This document shows positions 52,459 through 61,904 of a DNA stretch of 64,000 bases, piece by piece. Source of the stretch: Roseovarius aestuarii (lineage in GTDB: Bacteria > Pseudomonadota > Alphaproteobacteria > Rhodobacterales > Rhodobacteraceae). The position numbers and the translations under genes were made by a program. Location: positions 92,558-156,557 of the forward strand of contig JAPWHL010000009.1 of NCBI GenBank assembly GCA_027214255.1, read 5' to 3'. The notes beneath the pieces are model-generated. The model worked only from the letters and a program-made list of their open reading frames with translations. It ran no database searches and was not told where the DNA came from. Position 1 is the stretch's first letter; the number at the start of each line of letters is the position of its first letter.

Positions 52459-52683
52459 ATGAACGTGTTTGGCGAATTGTCGATGAAATCGGACGATGTA
52501 TTGCGAGTCGAGCTGGAGGAATTCAGCCGCCAGCACCGGGATCTGGACGAGGCGATTGCCGCGTTGGAGGAAAAAGGCGCGCGTGATCCATTGACCATCA
52601 AGCGGTTAAAGCAACAAAAGTTGCGCCTAAAGGATCGCATTGCCTATATTCAGGACCGTTTGACGCCAGATATCATTGCGTGA
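52459..52683 (+). CDS. YdcH family (DUF465) small helical protein
   Basis: A 74-residue protein with the YdcH pattern: VLRVELEEFSRQHRDLDEAI, then PLTIKRLKQQKLRLKDRIAY. The two helices form a hairpin. The function of the family is unknown. The start is MNVFGELSMKSDD at 52459 with a weak ribosome site; an ATG 24 bases further is also possible. It is divergent from hsp20. Confidence 0.8.
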   Translation: MNVFGELSMKSDDVLRVELEEFSRQHRDLDEAIAALEEKGARDPLTIKRLKQQKLRLKDRIAYIQDRLTPDIIA

Positions 52684-52819
52684 TCGAGCCTGTGCGGCCT
52701 GCGCTGGACGCCAACCCTTGGTGGTGACAGCAAAAACATCACCTGACGCTGTGCTATGGCGGTAGACCTTGAAATCTTGCGGTTCTATGGTGACCGCCTG
52801 AAATGCAAGGGGAGCCCCC

Positions 52820-53308
52820 ATGACGAAAGTCGAAATCGGGATCATTATGGGCAGTCAATCAGACTGGCCGACGATGAAGGAAGCGGCGGATGTACTGGAC
52901 GCGTTGGGCGTGGCGTATGAGACGCGTATCGTGTCGGCTCATCGCACGCCGGACCGGTTGTGGGATTATGGGCGCTCGGCGGTGGATCGGGGCCTCAAGG
53001 CGATTATTGCCGGTGCTGGCGGCGCGGCCCATCTGCCGGGCATGATGGCCTCTAAAACCCGCGTGCCGGTGATAGGCGTTCCGGTTCAGACAAAGGCGTT
53101 GTCAGGCGTCGATAGCCTGTATTCCATCGTGCAGATGCCCAAGGGATACCCGGTGGCAACTATGGCGATTGGTGCTGCGGGGGCGGCTAATGCCGGGCTG
53201 ATGGCGGCGGCGATTTTGGCCAATGGGGATGCAGCGTTGGCCACACGTCTGGACGAATGGCGCGCCGCATTAAGCGCGTCTATCCCGGAGGTGCCGGCAG
53301 ATGATTGA
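52820..53308 (+). CDS. purE: N5-carboxyaminoimidazole ribonucleotide mutase
   Basis: A 162-residue class I PurE of purine synthesis. It holds [37 protein letters not shown] and [20 protein letters not shown], including the catalytic histidine in [23 protein letters not shown] marks the end of the core. The ATG has AAGGGGAG upstream. It overlaps purK by 8 bases, and the two enzymes work in sequence. Confidence 0.97.
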   Translation: MTKVEIGIIMGSQSDWPTMKEAADVLDALGVAYETRIVSAHRTPDRLWDYGRSAVDRGLKAIIAGAGGAAHLPGMMASKTRVPVIGVPVQTKALSGVDSLYSIVQMPKGYPVATMAIGAAGAANAGLMAAAILANGDAALATRLDEWRAALSASIPEVPADD

Positions 53309-54374
53309 GCCTTTGAAAACAGGTGCGACAATAGGCATTTTAGGCGGTGGTCAACTGGGCCGGATGCTGAGCGTCGCCGCAGCACGGCTGGGGTTGAAAA
53401 CCTGCGTGTTCGAACCGGGCGGCGATTGTCCGGCTAGCCACGTGGCGAATGTTCACTTTCAGGCCGGATACGATGACGCCGACGCGCTACGTCGGTTTGC
53501 GGATGCTTGTGATGTGATCACCTATGAGTTTGAGAACATTCCCACGTCGGCGCTGGATATTCTGGAGAAGTTGAAGCCGGTCTATCCGGATCGGACTGCG
53601 CTGCGTGTCAGTCAGGACCGGTTGGTCGAAAAGGCATTTCTGAACGACTTGGGCCTGAAAACCGCGCCGTTTGCTGCGGTGGATGACGATGTTGATCTGT
53701 CGCAGTCGATGGCCGAGATCGGCTTGCCCGCGATTCTGAAAACCCGTCGGTTCGGGTATGATGGTAAAGGTCAGGCGCGCCTTTCTGATCCAAGCGATGC
53801 TGTGGGCGCATTGGCGGACATGCAGGGGGCCCCAGCGCTTTATGAAGGGTTCGTTGATTTCAGCCGTGAGGTCTCGGTGATCGCAGCGCGTAATCCAGCA
53901 GGCGATATCGCGGCCTTTGATCCGGGCGAAAACGTGCATCGCGATGGTATTTTGCGCACCACAACCATTCCTGCGCGGCTCAGCCCGGCACAGCGCAGCG
54001 ATGCAGTGTTGCTTGCGGCCAAGATCCTGAACAAGCTGGATTATGTCGGGGTCATGGGGGTCGAGCTATTCGTGACGGCGGGCGGATTGGTCGTGAATGA
54101 GATCGCGCCGCGCGTACATAATTCCGGCCATTGGACACAAAACGGCTGCACGGTGGATCAGTTCGAGCAACACATTCGCGCAGTCGCCGGATGGCCCTTG
54201 GGCGATGGCAAGCGGCATTCGAACGTGGTGATGGAGAATCTGATCGGCGACGATATGGAACGCCTGCCGGAGCTGGCGCGCGATGGCAGTTGCGCTTTGC
54301 ACCTGTACGGAAAAGCAGAGGTCAAGCCGGGACGCAAGATGGGCCACGTCAACCGGGTAACAGGCCCGGCCTGA
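53301..54374 (+). CDS. purK: N5-carboxyaminoimidazole ribonucleotide synthase
   Basis: A 357-residue ATP-grasp enzyme that carboxylates AIR to N5-CAIR for Pur[21 protein letters not shown] is the N-terminal nucleotide site. [17 protein letters not shown] is the ATP-grasp lysine region, [17 protein letters not shown] follows, and [18 protein letters not shown] closes the active site. It is complete and coupled to purE. Confidence 0.96.
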   Translation: MIEPLKTGATIGILGGGQLGRMLSVAAARLGLKTCVFEPGGDCPASHVANVHFQAGYDDADALRRFADACDVITYEFENIPTSALDILEKLKPVYPDRTALRVSQDRLVEKAFLNDLGLKTAPFAAVDDDVDLSQSMAEIGLPAILKTRRFGYDGKGQARLSDPSDAVGALADMQGAPALYEGFVDFSREVSVIAARNPAGDIAAFDPGENVHRDGILRTTTIPARLSPAQRSDAVLLAAKILNKLDYVGVMGVELFVTAGGLVVNEIAPRVHNSGHWTQNGCTVDQFEQHIRAVAGWPLGDGKRHSNVVMENLIGDDMERLPELARDGSCALHLYGKAEVKPGRKMGHVNRVTGPA

Positions 54375-54385
54375 CGCATTCGCTC

Positions 54386-54406
54386 GCCCCGGATTAGATC
54401 CGGGGC
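54386..54406 (+). terminator. intrinsic terminator of purE-purK
   Basis: The stem GCCCCGGA/TCCGGGGC has a five-base loop, followed after 10 bases by TTTTT. It lies 12 bases after the purK stop. A degenerate relative of this inverted repeat occurs at 48369-48385, and such CCCGGAT repeats are common between alphaproteobacterial genes. Confidence 0.72.
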
Positions 54407-54429
54407 CTCTGGCTTTTTGGCGATCAGAC

Positions 54430-56685
54430 CTAACTGCGTTTGCGCGCGACCTTGCGTTTGACCTTGGCGGCCTTGCGCTTGGCCTGGCCCAGTTTGCGCT
54501 TGGGGGCTTTGCCACGCCCGCGCGCGGATCCAGCGGTCATGGCTTTGCCTTCGACGCTGACCAGTTCCAACGCGATCCCGCCGGTCACGGGTGCGGCCTC
54601 GGTCAGCTTGACGGTCACACGTTGACCCAGCCCGATCACGCGGCCGCTATCCGAACCCGTGATCGTCGCGCTGTCTGCGTCGAAATGAAAATATTCGCGC
54701 CCTAGGTTCCGCATCGGGATCAGCCCGTCGGCCCCGGTTTCGTCAAGCCGCACAAATACGCCGAATTTGGCAACCCCGCTGATGCGGCCAGAGAATTCTT
54801 CACCCACACGTTCGGACAGGAAGGCGGCCAGATAGCGGTCATTCGTATCCCGTTCGGCCATCATCGAGCGGCGTTCGGTATCAGAAATATGCTGAGCCGT
54901 GGCATCCAGTTGTTCTTCGTCCGCGCGGGTCAGGCCATCGCCGCCCCAGCCATGCGCGCTGATCAAAGCGCGGTGCACGATCAAATCCGCATAGCGCCGG
55001 ATGGGCGAGGTGAAATGCGCATAAGCCATCAGGGCAAGCCCGAAGTGACCGAAGTTCTTGGGCGAATAATAGGCCTGCGTCATGGCGCGCAGGGTGGACA
55101 TGTTTATCTGTTCGGCATGATCCGTACCCGCCGCGCCGCGCAGCAATTGATTGATGTGGTGCGTTTTTAACACCTGACCCTTGGCAAGGGTCAGCCCGGC
55201 GGCCTCGGCCACCTCTCGCAGGGAGTCCAGTTTCTCTTCGGGCGGTTCCTCGTGGACGCGAAACAGAAGGGCAGATTTTTTGGCGACTAGAACCTCGGCA
55301 GCGGCGACATTGGCCAGTACCATGAATTCCTCGATCAGCTTGTGCGCATCCAGCCGGTCGGTGAAATTGACGCTGAGAACCTCACCCTCGTCGCTGAGTG
55401 CAACTTTGCGTTCGGGCAGGTCCAGATCCAGCGGCTGACGGTTTTTGCGTGCGGTTTTCAGCGCGTCATAGGCCGCGTAGAGTGGACGGATGACGTCATC
55501 CATCAACGGTGCGCATCTGGCGTTGGGCGCGCCATCCATTGCGGCTTGCACTTCTTGATAGTTCAGAGAGGCTGGCGACCGCATAAGACCGCGAACAAAG
55601 CGCTGGCCGATCTTTTCCCCTTGCGCGTTGATGACCATACGCACTGCGATACAGGCGCGCGGCACGCCCTCATGTAGGCTGCACAGGTCGCCCGATAGAC
55701 GGTCGGGCAACATTGGTACAACCCGGTCGGGGAAGTAACTGGAATTGCCGCGCTTGCGTGCCTCCGCATCCAATGCCGAGCCGGGAGTGACGTAATGCGC
55801 GACATCGGCGATGGCGACCCAAATGACATGCCCGCCCGGATTTTTTGGGTCATCATCGGCGTGGGCATAACACGCGTCGTCATGATCGCGCGCATCAGAT
55901 GGATCGATGGTGATCAGAGGCACATCCCGAAGGTCGTCGCGCCCGTCAAGGCCCGCAGGTTTCATCGAGTCGGCCTCGGCCACGACCTCATCCGGGAAAT
56001 CGTCGGGGATGCCGTGCTGATGGATCGCGATCAGCGACACGGCGCGCGGGGCCGATGGGTCGCCCAGCCGCTGGATGATACGGGCGCGGGGAAGGCCCAT
56101 TCGGCCCTTGGGGCCGGATTGTTCTGCCTCGACCAGCTCTCCGTCCTTGGCACCGTTTGCGTCGTTTGACGCAACCATCCACTCACTGCCGGTGCCCTTG
56201 TCGATCGGCAGAATGCGACCGCCTTCGGCGGATTTTCGAAAAATGCCCAGCACTTTGTGCGGGTTGGTACCTATGCGCCGGATCAGACGGCCCTCATAGC
56301 CAAAAGGCTCTCCGGTGACTTCGCTCAAGCGGGCCAGGATGCGGTCCCCAGTTCCCAATGCGGGTTCGCCGGGGCGCAAGGTCAGAGCGATTGTAGGCTC
56401 TGGCCCGTCGCCCTCCCATTCCATCGGGCGGGCCATCAAATCGCCGTCGGCTGTTGTGCCGGTGACCTGTAGCACGCTGACCGGGGGCAAACGGTCTGGG
56501 TCACGATAGGTTTTCTTGCGCTTGGCAAGATGCCCCTCGTTGGCTAGCTCTTTGAGCATGCGTTTCAGGTCGATCCGCGCTGCGCCCTTGATCCCGAAGG
56601 CCTTGGAGATGTCGCGTTTCGAAGTGAGGGTCGGGTTGTCAGAAATCCATTGCAGGATTTCGTCCTTGGTGGGCAAATGACTCAT
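54430..56685 (-). CDS. rnr: ribonuclease R
   Basis: A 751-residue 3'-5' exoribonuclease that degrades structured RNA. It starts with a helix-turn-helix (PTKDEILQWISDNPTLTSKR), has cold-shock-like domains, and an RNB catalytic core with LITIDPSDARDHDDACYA, whose aspartates bind magnesium. MAYAHFTSPIRRYADLIVHR is in the same domain. An S1 domain follows (FSGRISGVAKFGVFVRLDET), then a lysine/arginine-rich tail. It is convergent with purK. Confidence 0.96.
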   Translation of the reverse strand: MSHLPTKDEILQWISDNPTLTSKRDISKAFGIKGAARIDLKRMLKELANEGHLAKRKKTYRDPDRLPPVSVLQVTGTTADGDLMARPMEWEGDGPEPTIALTLRPGEPALGTGDRILARLSEVTGEPFGYEGRLIRRIGTNPHKVLGIFRKSAEGGRILPIDKGTGSEWMVASNDANGAKDGELVEAEQSGPKGRMGLPRARIIQRLGDPSAPRAVSLIAIHQHGIPDDFPDEVVAEADSMKPAGLDGRDDLRDVPLITIDPSDARDHDDACYAHADDDPKNPGGHVIWVAIADVAHYVTPGSALDAEARKRGNSSYFPDRVVPMLPDRLSGDLCSLHEGVPRACIAVRMVINAQGEKIGQRFVRGLMRSPASLNYQEVQAAMDGAPNARCAPLMDDVIRPLYAAYDALKTARKNRQPLDLDLPERKVALSDEGEVLSVNFTDRLDAHKLIEEFMVLANVAAAEVLVAKKSALLFRVHEEPPEEKLDSLREVAEAAGLTLAKGQVLKTHHINQLLRGAAGTDHAEQINMSTLRAMTQAYYSPKNFGHFGLALMAYAHFTSPIRRYADLIVHRALISAHGWGGDGLTRADEEQLDATAQHISDTERRSMMAERDTNDRYLAAFLSERVGEEFSGRISGVAKFGVFVRLDETGADGLIPMRNLGREYFHFDADSATITGSDSGRVIGLGQRVTVKLTEAAPVTGGIALELVSVEGKAMTAGSARGRGKAPKRKLGQAKRKAAKVKRKVARKRS

Positions 56686-56788
56686 GGTGATTGGGTATCA
56701 CGAATGTTTGGCGGCGGGAACTGTTGTTGTCTCTCTATGGGGGCGCTGTCCCCGGCGCTGAGTTTGCAGACAAATTCAGCACCCCCCC

Positions 56789-56808
56789 GGGATACTTTTG
56801 GCCAGAAG
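56789..56808 (+). repeat. dispersed intergenic element, divergent copy D
   Basis: GGGATACTTTTGGCCAGAAG, in the 138-base gap between rnr and the DUF2064 gene. It shares only the outline GGG-TA-TTT-n-CCA-GAA with copies A to C. Confidence 0.45.
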
Positions 56809-56823
56809 ATCAGGGTCACAAAT

Positions 56824-57396
56824 TCAGGGCAGGTCGGCGGCGGTGTCTACGTCGTTCAAAGTGTCGCTTAGGGCGATGCGCAGTCCAGGTAGGCTCGCGC
56901 GGCTGTCTGACAGCGCGTGAGGGCTGGACCAGCGCACATTGTAAAGCGCGCTGCGCGGGATGGCGCGCGTGCGTTTAAAGCCGATCAGCCAGTAGCCACC
57001 ATCGGGGGCGGGGCCAAAGGTGGCGTCGTGATCGCCCAGACTGGCGAATGCCCGCGCGATATGGCTGCGCCGCACATTAGGGATATCTGCGCCAATAACG
57101 CAGACCGGGCCAGGGGGGAGGGTGCGGAATATACGCGCCATACGATCACCGAGATTCCCTGTGCCTTGGGGGATGCGCGGTAGATATGCAGGCCAGGCGC
57201 GGCTGTTGAGCGTGGCCGTATCGGGTGCGACCGCCAGAATAAGATCCCAACGGGGGTCACGCAGGTTGCGCAGCAGGCGGCGTGTTTGGTGTCGGAACCA
57301 CCACGCCGCAGCTGTCATGCCGATATCCGCGCCCAGCCGGGTTTTGACACGTCCCGGGCGCGGATCTTTGACCATGATGACCAGCGTCGGGCGCAT
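56824..57396 (-). CDS. DUF2064 glycosyltransferase-like protein (TIGR04282 type)
   Basis: A 190-residue GT-A-fold protein: VIMVKDPRPGRVKTRLGADI near the start, then GDRMARIFRTLPPGPVCVIG and ADIPNVRRSHIARAF, where an aspartate would bind metal. PAPDGGYWLIGFKR is the third family block. The group is annotated for glycosyl transfer in arsenosugar-like synthesis, but the true substrate here is unknown. The start may be GTG at 57399 or the next codon ATG at 57396. Its start lies within a few bases of the dapE stop. Confidence 0.85.
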   Translation of the reverse strand: MRPTLVIMVKDPRPGRVKTRLGADIGMTAAAWWFRHQTRRLLRNLRDPRWDLILAVAPDTATLNSRAWPAYLPRIPQGTGNLGDRMARIFRTLPPGPVCVIGADIPNVRRSHIARAFASLGDHDATFGPAPDGGYWLIGFKRTRAIPRSALYNVRWSSPHALSDSRASLPGLRIALSDTLNDVDTAADLP

Positions 57397-57400
57397 CACG

Positions 57401-58552
57401 TTAGGCGAAGTAGTCGCGTAGAACGCGGGTGTAGATGTTTTTCAGCTGTCCGATTTGATCAACGCTGACGCGTTCATCCACCTGATGCATCGTCCGCCCG
57501 ACCAGCCCGCATTCCACTACCGGACAATGATCCTTGACGAAGCGGGCGTCGGATGTACCGCCTGATGTGCTGAGGTCAGGGCGCCGGCCTGTTTCGGCTT
57601 CGACCGCATCGCAGATGAGGTCCGACAAGGGGCCGGGCGGTGTGACAAAGCTTTCACCTGATACCTTGACCTGTAGCGTGCCATCGGTGCCAAATTCAGC
57701 GCTGTTTTTATCCAGTTCACTTTGCAGCCAGTCTGTAAGGGAGGCACCACTGTGCGCGTCGTTGAACCGGATATTGATCGTGGCACGGCAGGCGGCGGGG
57801 ATCACGTTTGTCGCTGGGTTGCCGGTGTCGATCGTGACTACGGCCAGTGTCGAGGCATCAAAATGATCCGTGCCTGCGTCCAGTGTGTGGCTGCTGAGGC
57901 GATCCATCAAACGCGCCATGGCGGGCAGCGGATTGCGCGCACGGTGTGGGTAGGCCGAATGCCCTTGTTCGCCAGTGATGGTGAACACCGCATTCAGCGA
58001 ACCACGCCGCCCGATCTTGATCATGTCGCCCATGTTGTCGGGGTTGGTTGGTTCACCAACCAGACAAACGCTCATCGTTTCGTCTTCGTTGTCCATCCAA
58101 TCCAGCAAGGCAACGGTCCCGTCATCTGCAACGCCTTCTTCGTCGCCGGTAATGGTCAGGATCACGGCGCCATCAGGGGGCGTCTCACGTACAAAATCCA
58201 CGGCCGCGGCGGCAAAAGCGGCAACGCCGGATTTCATGTCGGTCGCGCCGCGCCCCCAGAGGAAACCGTCTTTGATCTGGGCACCAAAGGGGGGCACGCT
58301 CCATGCGGACTCGTCCCCGAGGGGAACCACATCTGTATGCCCGTTAAAGCCAAAACTGCGTGGTGCGCCCTTGGCTCCCCATCGTGCGAAAAGGTTGGAG
58401 ATTCCGGCACGATCCACGCGCGTGCAGGTGAAGCCAGCGTCGCATAACAGCTCCTCCAGCAGAACAAGCGCGCCGCCTTCCTCGGGGGTGACAGAGGGGC
58501 AGCGCACCAGCGCTGCGGTCAGCTCGACAGGGTCAATGGGGCGATGGGGCAC
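57401..58552 (-). CDS. dapE: succinyl-diaminopimelate desuccinylase
   Basis: A 383-residue zinc peptidase-type enzyme of lysine and diaminopimelate synthesis. [16 protein letters not shown] supplies zinc ligands, followed by [20 protein letters not shown] and [20 protein letters not shown]. The dimerisation domain is near 180-290. A GTG ending at 58552 follows AAGGAG at 8 bases and gives the family N-terminus [20 protein letters not shown]. The dapD gene of the same pathway lies 3.3 kb away. Confidence 0.95.
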   Translation of the reverse strand: MPHRPIDPVELTAALVRCPSVTPEEGGALVLLEELLCDAGFTCTRVDRAGISNLFARWGAKGAPRSFGFNGHTDVVPLGDESAWSVPPFGAQIKDGFLWGRGATDMKSGVAAFAAAAVDFVRETPPDGAVILTITGDEEGVADDGTVALLDWMDNEDETMSVCLVGEPTNPDNMGDMIKIGRRGSLNAVFTITGEQGHSAYPHRARNPLPAMARLMDRLSSHTLDAGTDHFDASTLAVVTIDTGNPATNVIPAACRATINIRFNDAHSGASLTDWLQSELDKNSAEFGTDGTLQVKVSGESFVTPPGPLSDLICDAVEAETGRRPDLSTSGGTSDARFVKDHCPVVECGLVGRTMHQVDERVSVDQIGQLKNIYTRVLRDYFA

Positions 58553-58845
58553 GGTGCGGGCTCCTTGCAGGTTGCTGTGATTGCTCCTGTGGCTATCCGG
58601 TATCGCGTCGCTGCGCAATTCGTGCAAGTGGGGGGAATGGCAGGAAATATCTTAACAGCGTATCAAAAAGCCGCTACAAATTAGGCAATAATAAGACAAA
58701 CCCGAGGCAGGGCATCAGCAGCGGGGCCGCAAAAGGCCCCATTCTTCGAGCGGATCGCGATAGCGAGATGCTTTAGTGTGCGACGGGTTCACACCCGTCT
58801 GGTTGCAAGTGCATTGCCTCTGACACGTTAGGGTTGGGGCGAAAA
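58553..58845. other. divergent dapE/Hint intergenic region with two hairpins
   Basis: 293 bases between divergent genes. On the plus strand 58723-58740 is a perfect GGGGCC/GGCCCC hairpin followed by ATTCTT, terminator-like. A second hairpin ACGGGT/ACCCGT lies at 58783-58798. A terminator-like stem upstream of a start codon suggests a short leader transcript or small RNA, which is unproven. Confidence 0.4.
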
Positions 58846-60426
58846 ATGGTTGCAGGCACAGAAATACCCATCGACAGAGGCGCGACCGCCACGGAAATGG
58901 CGCAGGAAATGTTTGGCCCTGGTGTGACCGTGGTCAGCGCATCCTACACAGGGGACAACGACAGTTCCGGCATCTATACCAACGGCAACAGCGTGTCGCC
59001 GGGGGTAACGCCCAGCGACACAGGTGTGATGTTCTCGACCGGGGATTTGCGGTACTTCACCAACAACAACTGGTTTCAGTCCAACACCAGCAGCAGTACC
59101 ACCAGCACGTCAAACGGTCCGAACAACAACGCCGATTTTAATGCGGCGGCAGGCACCAGCACCTACGATGCCTCATATATCGACGTGGATTTCATACCTA
59201 CGGGTACGATGTTGACCATGCAGTTCGTATTCGCATCCGAAGAATATCCTGAATATGCGGTTGGATCCTATCAGGATTTCGTTGGGGTCTGGATCAATGG
59301 CACCCAAGTACATCTGGGGGTTGGTGATGGCGATGTGGACCCCAATAACCTGAATGCGGGTTCCAATCCCAACCTGTTCATCAACAATACGTCAGATCAA
59401 TACAACACCGAGATGGACGGTTTTACCGTCACGATGACAATGAAAATCCCGGTCAACGCTGGCGAGGTCAATTCGATCCGTATCGGGATCGCAGACGTGC
59501 TGGACAGTTCGTATGACTCGACCTTGCTGATCGCAGGGGACAGCATCCAAGGTGATTTTCTGGTCAATGACGATTCGCTGAACGTCCATCCTGATGGGGC
59601 CAAGACGTTGGATGTTCTGGCCAACGATGTGGATGTGTCTGGCGGCGTGATGGTCGTCACCCATATCAATGGTGTTGCCGTGTCGCCCGGCGATAGCGTG
59701 ACCTTGAGTACCGGACAGGTCATTACATTAAATGCTGACGGTACGTTGAATGTTGCCGGTGATGGCGATGAGGAAACTTTTAATTTCACTTACACGGCTG
59801 AATCCTCCAGTGGCGTGAGCGATGTCGGATTCGTGTTGGTCGACAGCGTGCCGTGCTTTGTTGCAGGCACTATGATCGATACGCCCGACGGGTCGGTTCC
59901 GGTTGAGACTTTGCAGCCCGGTGATTTGGTGAACACTCGTGATGAAGGGCCGCAACCTCTGCGCTGGATTGGTGAACGCCGGGTTTCGGCCCTAGGAGAT
60001 TTTGCTCCGATTTTCATCGCGGCGAACACGTTTGGAGCGCATGGTGATCTGTTCCTGTCGCCTTTGCATCGCGTTTTGATCCGCGATAGCGTGGCGGAAT
60101 TGCTGTTTGGTGAGCGCGAGGTGCTGATTGCCGCGCGCGATCTGGTCAACGATGTATCGGTGCGCCGAATAGAAGGCGGGCAGGTGGATTATGTGCATAT
60201 TCTGTTTGACCGCCATCAGGTGATCTTCTCCGAAGGCTTGGCCACCGAGAGCTTTCTGCCGGGTCCTCAAACCACTTCAAGTTTCGAATCCGAGATCGTG
60301 GACGAAATTTGCGCGCTCTTCCCCGAGATTGATAGAGAGACCGGACATGGATATAGCCCGGCGGCCCGTCGTTCGTTGAAAAGTTACGAGGCGCGACTGT
60401 TGATGTCCGCCGCACAGGCGGCCTGA
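58846..60426 (+). CDS. choice-of-anchor L / Hint domain protein
   Basis: A 526-residue protein. Residues about 20-235 form a choice-of-anchor L-like beta domain (MFGPGVTVVSASYTGDNDSS, FASEEYPEYAVGSYQDFVGV). A cadherin-like strand region follows near 240-325 (LDVLANDVDVSGGVMVVTHI). The Hint domain near 336-480 starts PCFVAGTMIDTPDGSVPVET with Cys337 as the possible self-cleaving residue, and has LSPLHRVLIRD. No Sec signal is seen, so non-classical secretion is possible. ATG at 58846 chosen; a TTG 12 bases earlier is in frame. Tightly linked to the next gene. Confidence 0.85.
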   Translation: MVAGTEIPIDRGATATEMAQEMFGPGVTVVSASYTGDNDSSGIYTNGNSVSPGVTPSDTGVMFSTGDLRYFTNNNWFQSNTSSSTTSTSNGPNNNADFNAAAGTSTYDASYIDVDFIPTGTMLTMQFVFASEEYPEYAVGSYQDFVGVWINGTQVHLGVGDGDVDPNNLNAGSNPNLFINNTSDQYNTEMDGFTVTMTMKIPVNAGEVNSIRIGIADVLDSSYDSTLLIAGDSIQGDFLVNDDSLNVHPDGAKTLDVLANDVDVSGGVMVVTHINGVAVSPGDSVTLSTGQVITLNADGTLNVAGDGDEETFNFTYTAESSSGVSDVGFVLVDSVPCFVAGTMIDTPDGSVPVETLQPGDLVNTRDEGPQPLRWIGERRVSALGDFAPIFIAANTFGAHGDLFLSPLHRVLIRDSVAELLFGEREVLIAARDLVNDVSVRRIEGGQVDYVHILFDRHQVIFSEGLATESFLPGPQTTSSFESEIVDEICALFPEIDRETGHGYSPAARRSLKSYEARLLMSAAQAA

Positions 60427-60430
60427 TCCA

Positions 60431-61519
60431 GTGGGCTGGATTGGTCTGGGCGATCATGACGGGGGGCGGTTTGATGCGCGTGGTCTGTCTTGCGCAGAGC
60501 CAAATACGCCGCAAGTCGCGACCGGTGACGTTGCAGCGCGGGGTACGTTGCTGATCGAGACATACATCTCACCTGAAGGCCGTCCTCAAACCTTGCTGGA
60601 ATTTGAACGTACGCATCCGTGGAGTGGCCAAGTTTCGATACAGGTTGTTCCCTCGGGGGGAATCGTTCTGGTCGAGGCGCTGGGCGACGATGTGCGCCAC
60701 GCAGCGGTTATGCATGATCTGGACGGGCGCAGTGATCAGTTGCGTGTCAGCTATAGTTGGGATGCGCCCGGGCGCTGGGGCCGCTTGGCACTGGAACATC
60801 TGTCGCAAGGGCGTATCTACAATAGGGTTATGCCGCCGCCTCATCCCATACAAATGGATGACTTACGTATGATCACCCGTTACCCAACTCGGCGTACTAT
60901 GGATGCGGATGTGGCATTTATGGCCGTGTCGGATCAGGTCGAACCGTTGGGCCCGATGCCGGGGTTAACGTCTCATGTTCCTGTGGCCACCCCCCACGGA
61001 GATGTTCCGGTGGGGCGATTGAAACGCGGCGACACGGTGCTGACCAGCGCAGGTGAAATCGTGCCGATCCTTCATACTGTGCGTCAGACTCTTCCGGCGC
61101 GGGGGAGTTTGCGTCCGGTGCGTCTTCGCGCTCCGTATTTTGGCTTGAAGCGGGATATCTTGGTCGCGCCGCATCAAAGGCTGGTGATTGGCGGCAGTCA
61201 GGTGGAATACATGTTCGGTACCGAGGCGGCGCTGGTTCCGTCCCGACATTTGGTGAACGGTACATCTGCTTTTTATGCGGACGGGCCGGATTTGGTGACC
61301 TACCACCATCTGCTGTTGCCGGGTCATCAGGTTCTTCTGGCGGCAGGTTGTCCGGTTGAGAGCTTATATATCGGTCGATTGCGTCGCGATCCTACGGCGT
61401 TGCGCGCTTCCGTCCTTGCCGGGTTTGATCGGGCGCGCCTGCCCGAGCATCCGCGCCCGATCTGGCCAGTGCTGAAACCTTTCGAGGCTGTGACCCTGGC
61501 GATGGTTCGCGCGGCCTAA
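60431..61519 (+). CDS. Hint domain protein lacking the nucleophile cysteine
   Basis: A 362-residue protein. The N-terminal half is beta-rich (VSIQVVPSGGIVLVEALGDD, GRWGRLALEHLSQGRIYNRV). A Hint-like domain starts near residue 180: HVPVATPHGDVPVGRLKRGD, then VAPHQRLVIGG and HHLLLPGHQVLLAAGC. In the place of the CF-x-AGT motif there is SHVPVAT, so the usual cysteine is absent. The GTG start at 60431 lies 4 bases after the upstream Hint gene. It may be a partner, or a degenerate processing domain; no function is assigned. Confidence 0.75.
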   Translation: MGWIGLGDHDGGRFDARGLSCAEPNTPQVATGDVAARGTLLIETYISPEGRPQTLLEFERTHPWSGQVSIQVVPSGGIVLVEALGDDVRHAAVMHDLDGRSDQLRVSYSWDAPGRWGRLALEHLSQGRIYNRVMPPPHPIQMDDLRMITRYPTRRTMDADVAFMAVSDQVEPLGPMPGLTSHVPVATPHGDVPVGRLKRGDTVLTSAGEIVPILHTVRQTLPARGSLRPVRLRAPYFGLKRDILVAPHQRLVIGGSQVEYMFGTEAALVPSRHLVNGTSAFYADGPDLVTYHHLLLPGHQVLLAAGCPVESLYIGRLRRDPTALRASVLAGFDRARLPEHPRPIWPVLKPFEAVTLAMVRAA

Positions 61520-61523
61520 CGCG

Positions 61524-61547
61524 TAAGGTGCGCTTAAGCGCACCTTA
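61524..61547. terminator. two-way terminator between the Hint operon and the dapD operon
   Basis: A perfect palindrome TAAGGTGCGC-TTAA-GCGCACCTTA. Its right edge supplies the stop codon (TAA) of the minus-strand gene at 61545-61904. It serves convergent genes on both sides, though the T tracts are short. Confidence 0.7.
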
Positions 61548-61904
61548 CTGCATCGGACCTTCGTCTTCGCCAAAGAAGGGGGTCATCTGAGCGACAATCA
61601 CCGAGTTCTCGTCTAATGCGCGTTGCATCAAAGCGCGTTCGTCAGCGTCAATTTCATGCCCTTCAGCTTCGCGTTCATCCAACGTTCCATATCCGGTCAC
61701 GTCCAGCGGCGCGGTGTCGGCCTGCTTTAAGATTGCTACGGTTTCGCGCACTGCTTCGGCCTCGTCGACGCCGCTGGCGTAGATGATCAGCGCCGCTCCG
61801 GTTGCCTTGGCGGGCAGGCCATCTCCCGTCTTGCGCCCGATTTCCACCAGCAGGGTATAGACCTGCTGGCGGTTGGGCTTCTTCGGCTTTGGCGCATCAG
61901 TCAC
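61545..61904 (-). CDS. small acidic protein co-transcribed with dapD
   Basis: A 119-residue soluble protein of no recognised family: [20 protein letters not shown] near the start, a middle with [18 protein letters not shown] and [20 protein letters not shown], then [21 protein letters not shown] ending at 61904 overlaps the dapD stop by 8 bases, which implies translational coupling. No ATG is available before the conserved-looking part. A role near dapD is only inferred from position. Confidence 0.68.
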   Translation of the reverse strand: MTDAPKPKKPNRQQVYTLLVEIGRKTGDGLPAKATGAALIIYASGVDEAEAVRETVAILKQADTAPLDVTGYGTLDEREAEGHEIDADERALMQRALDENSVIVAQMTPFFGEDEGPMQ

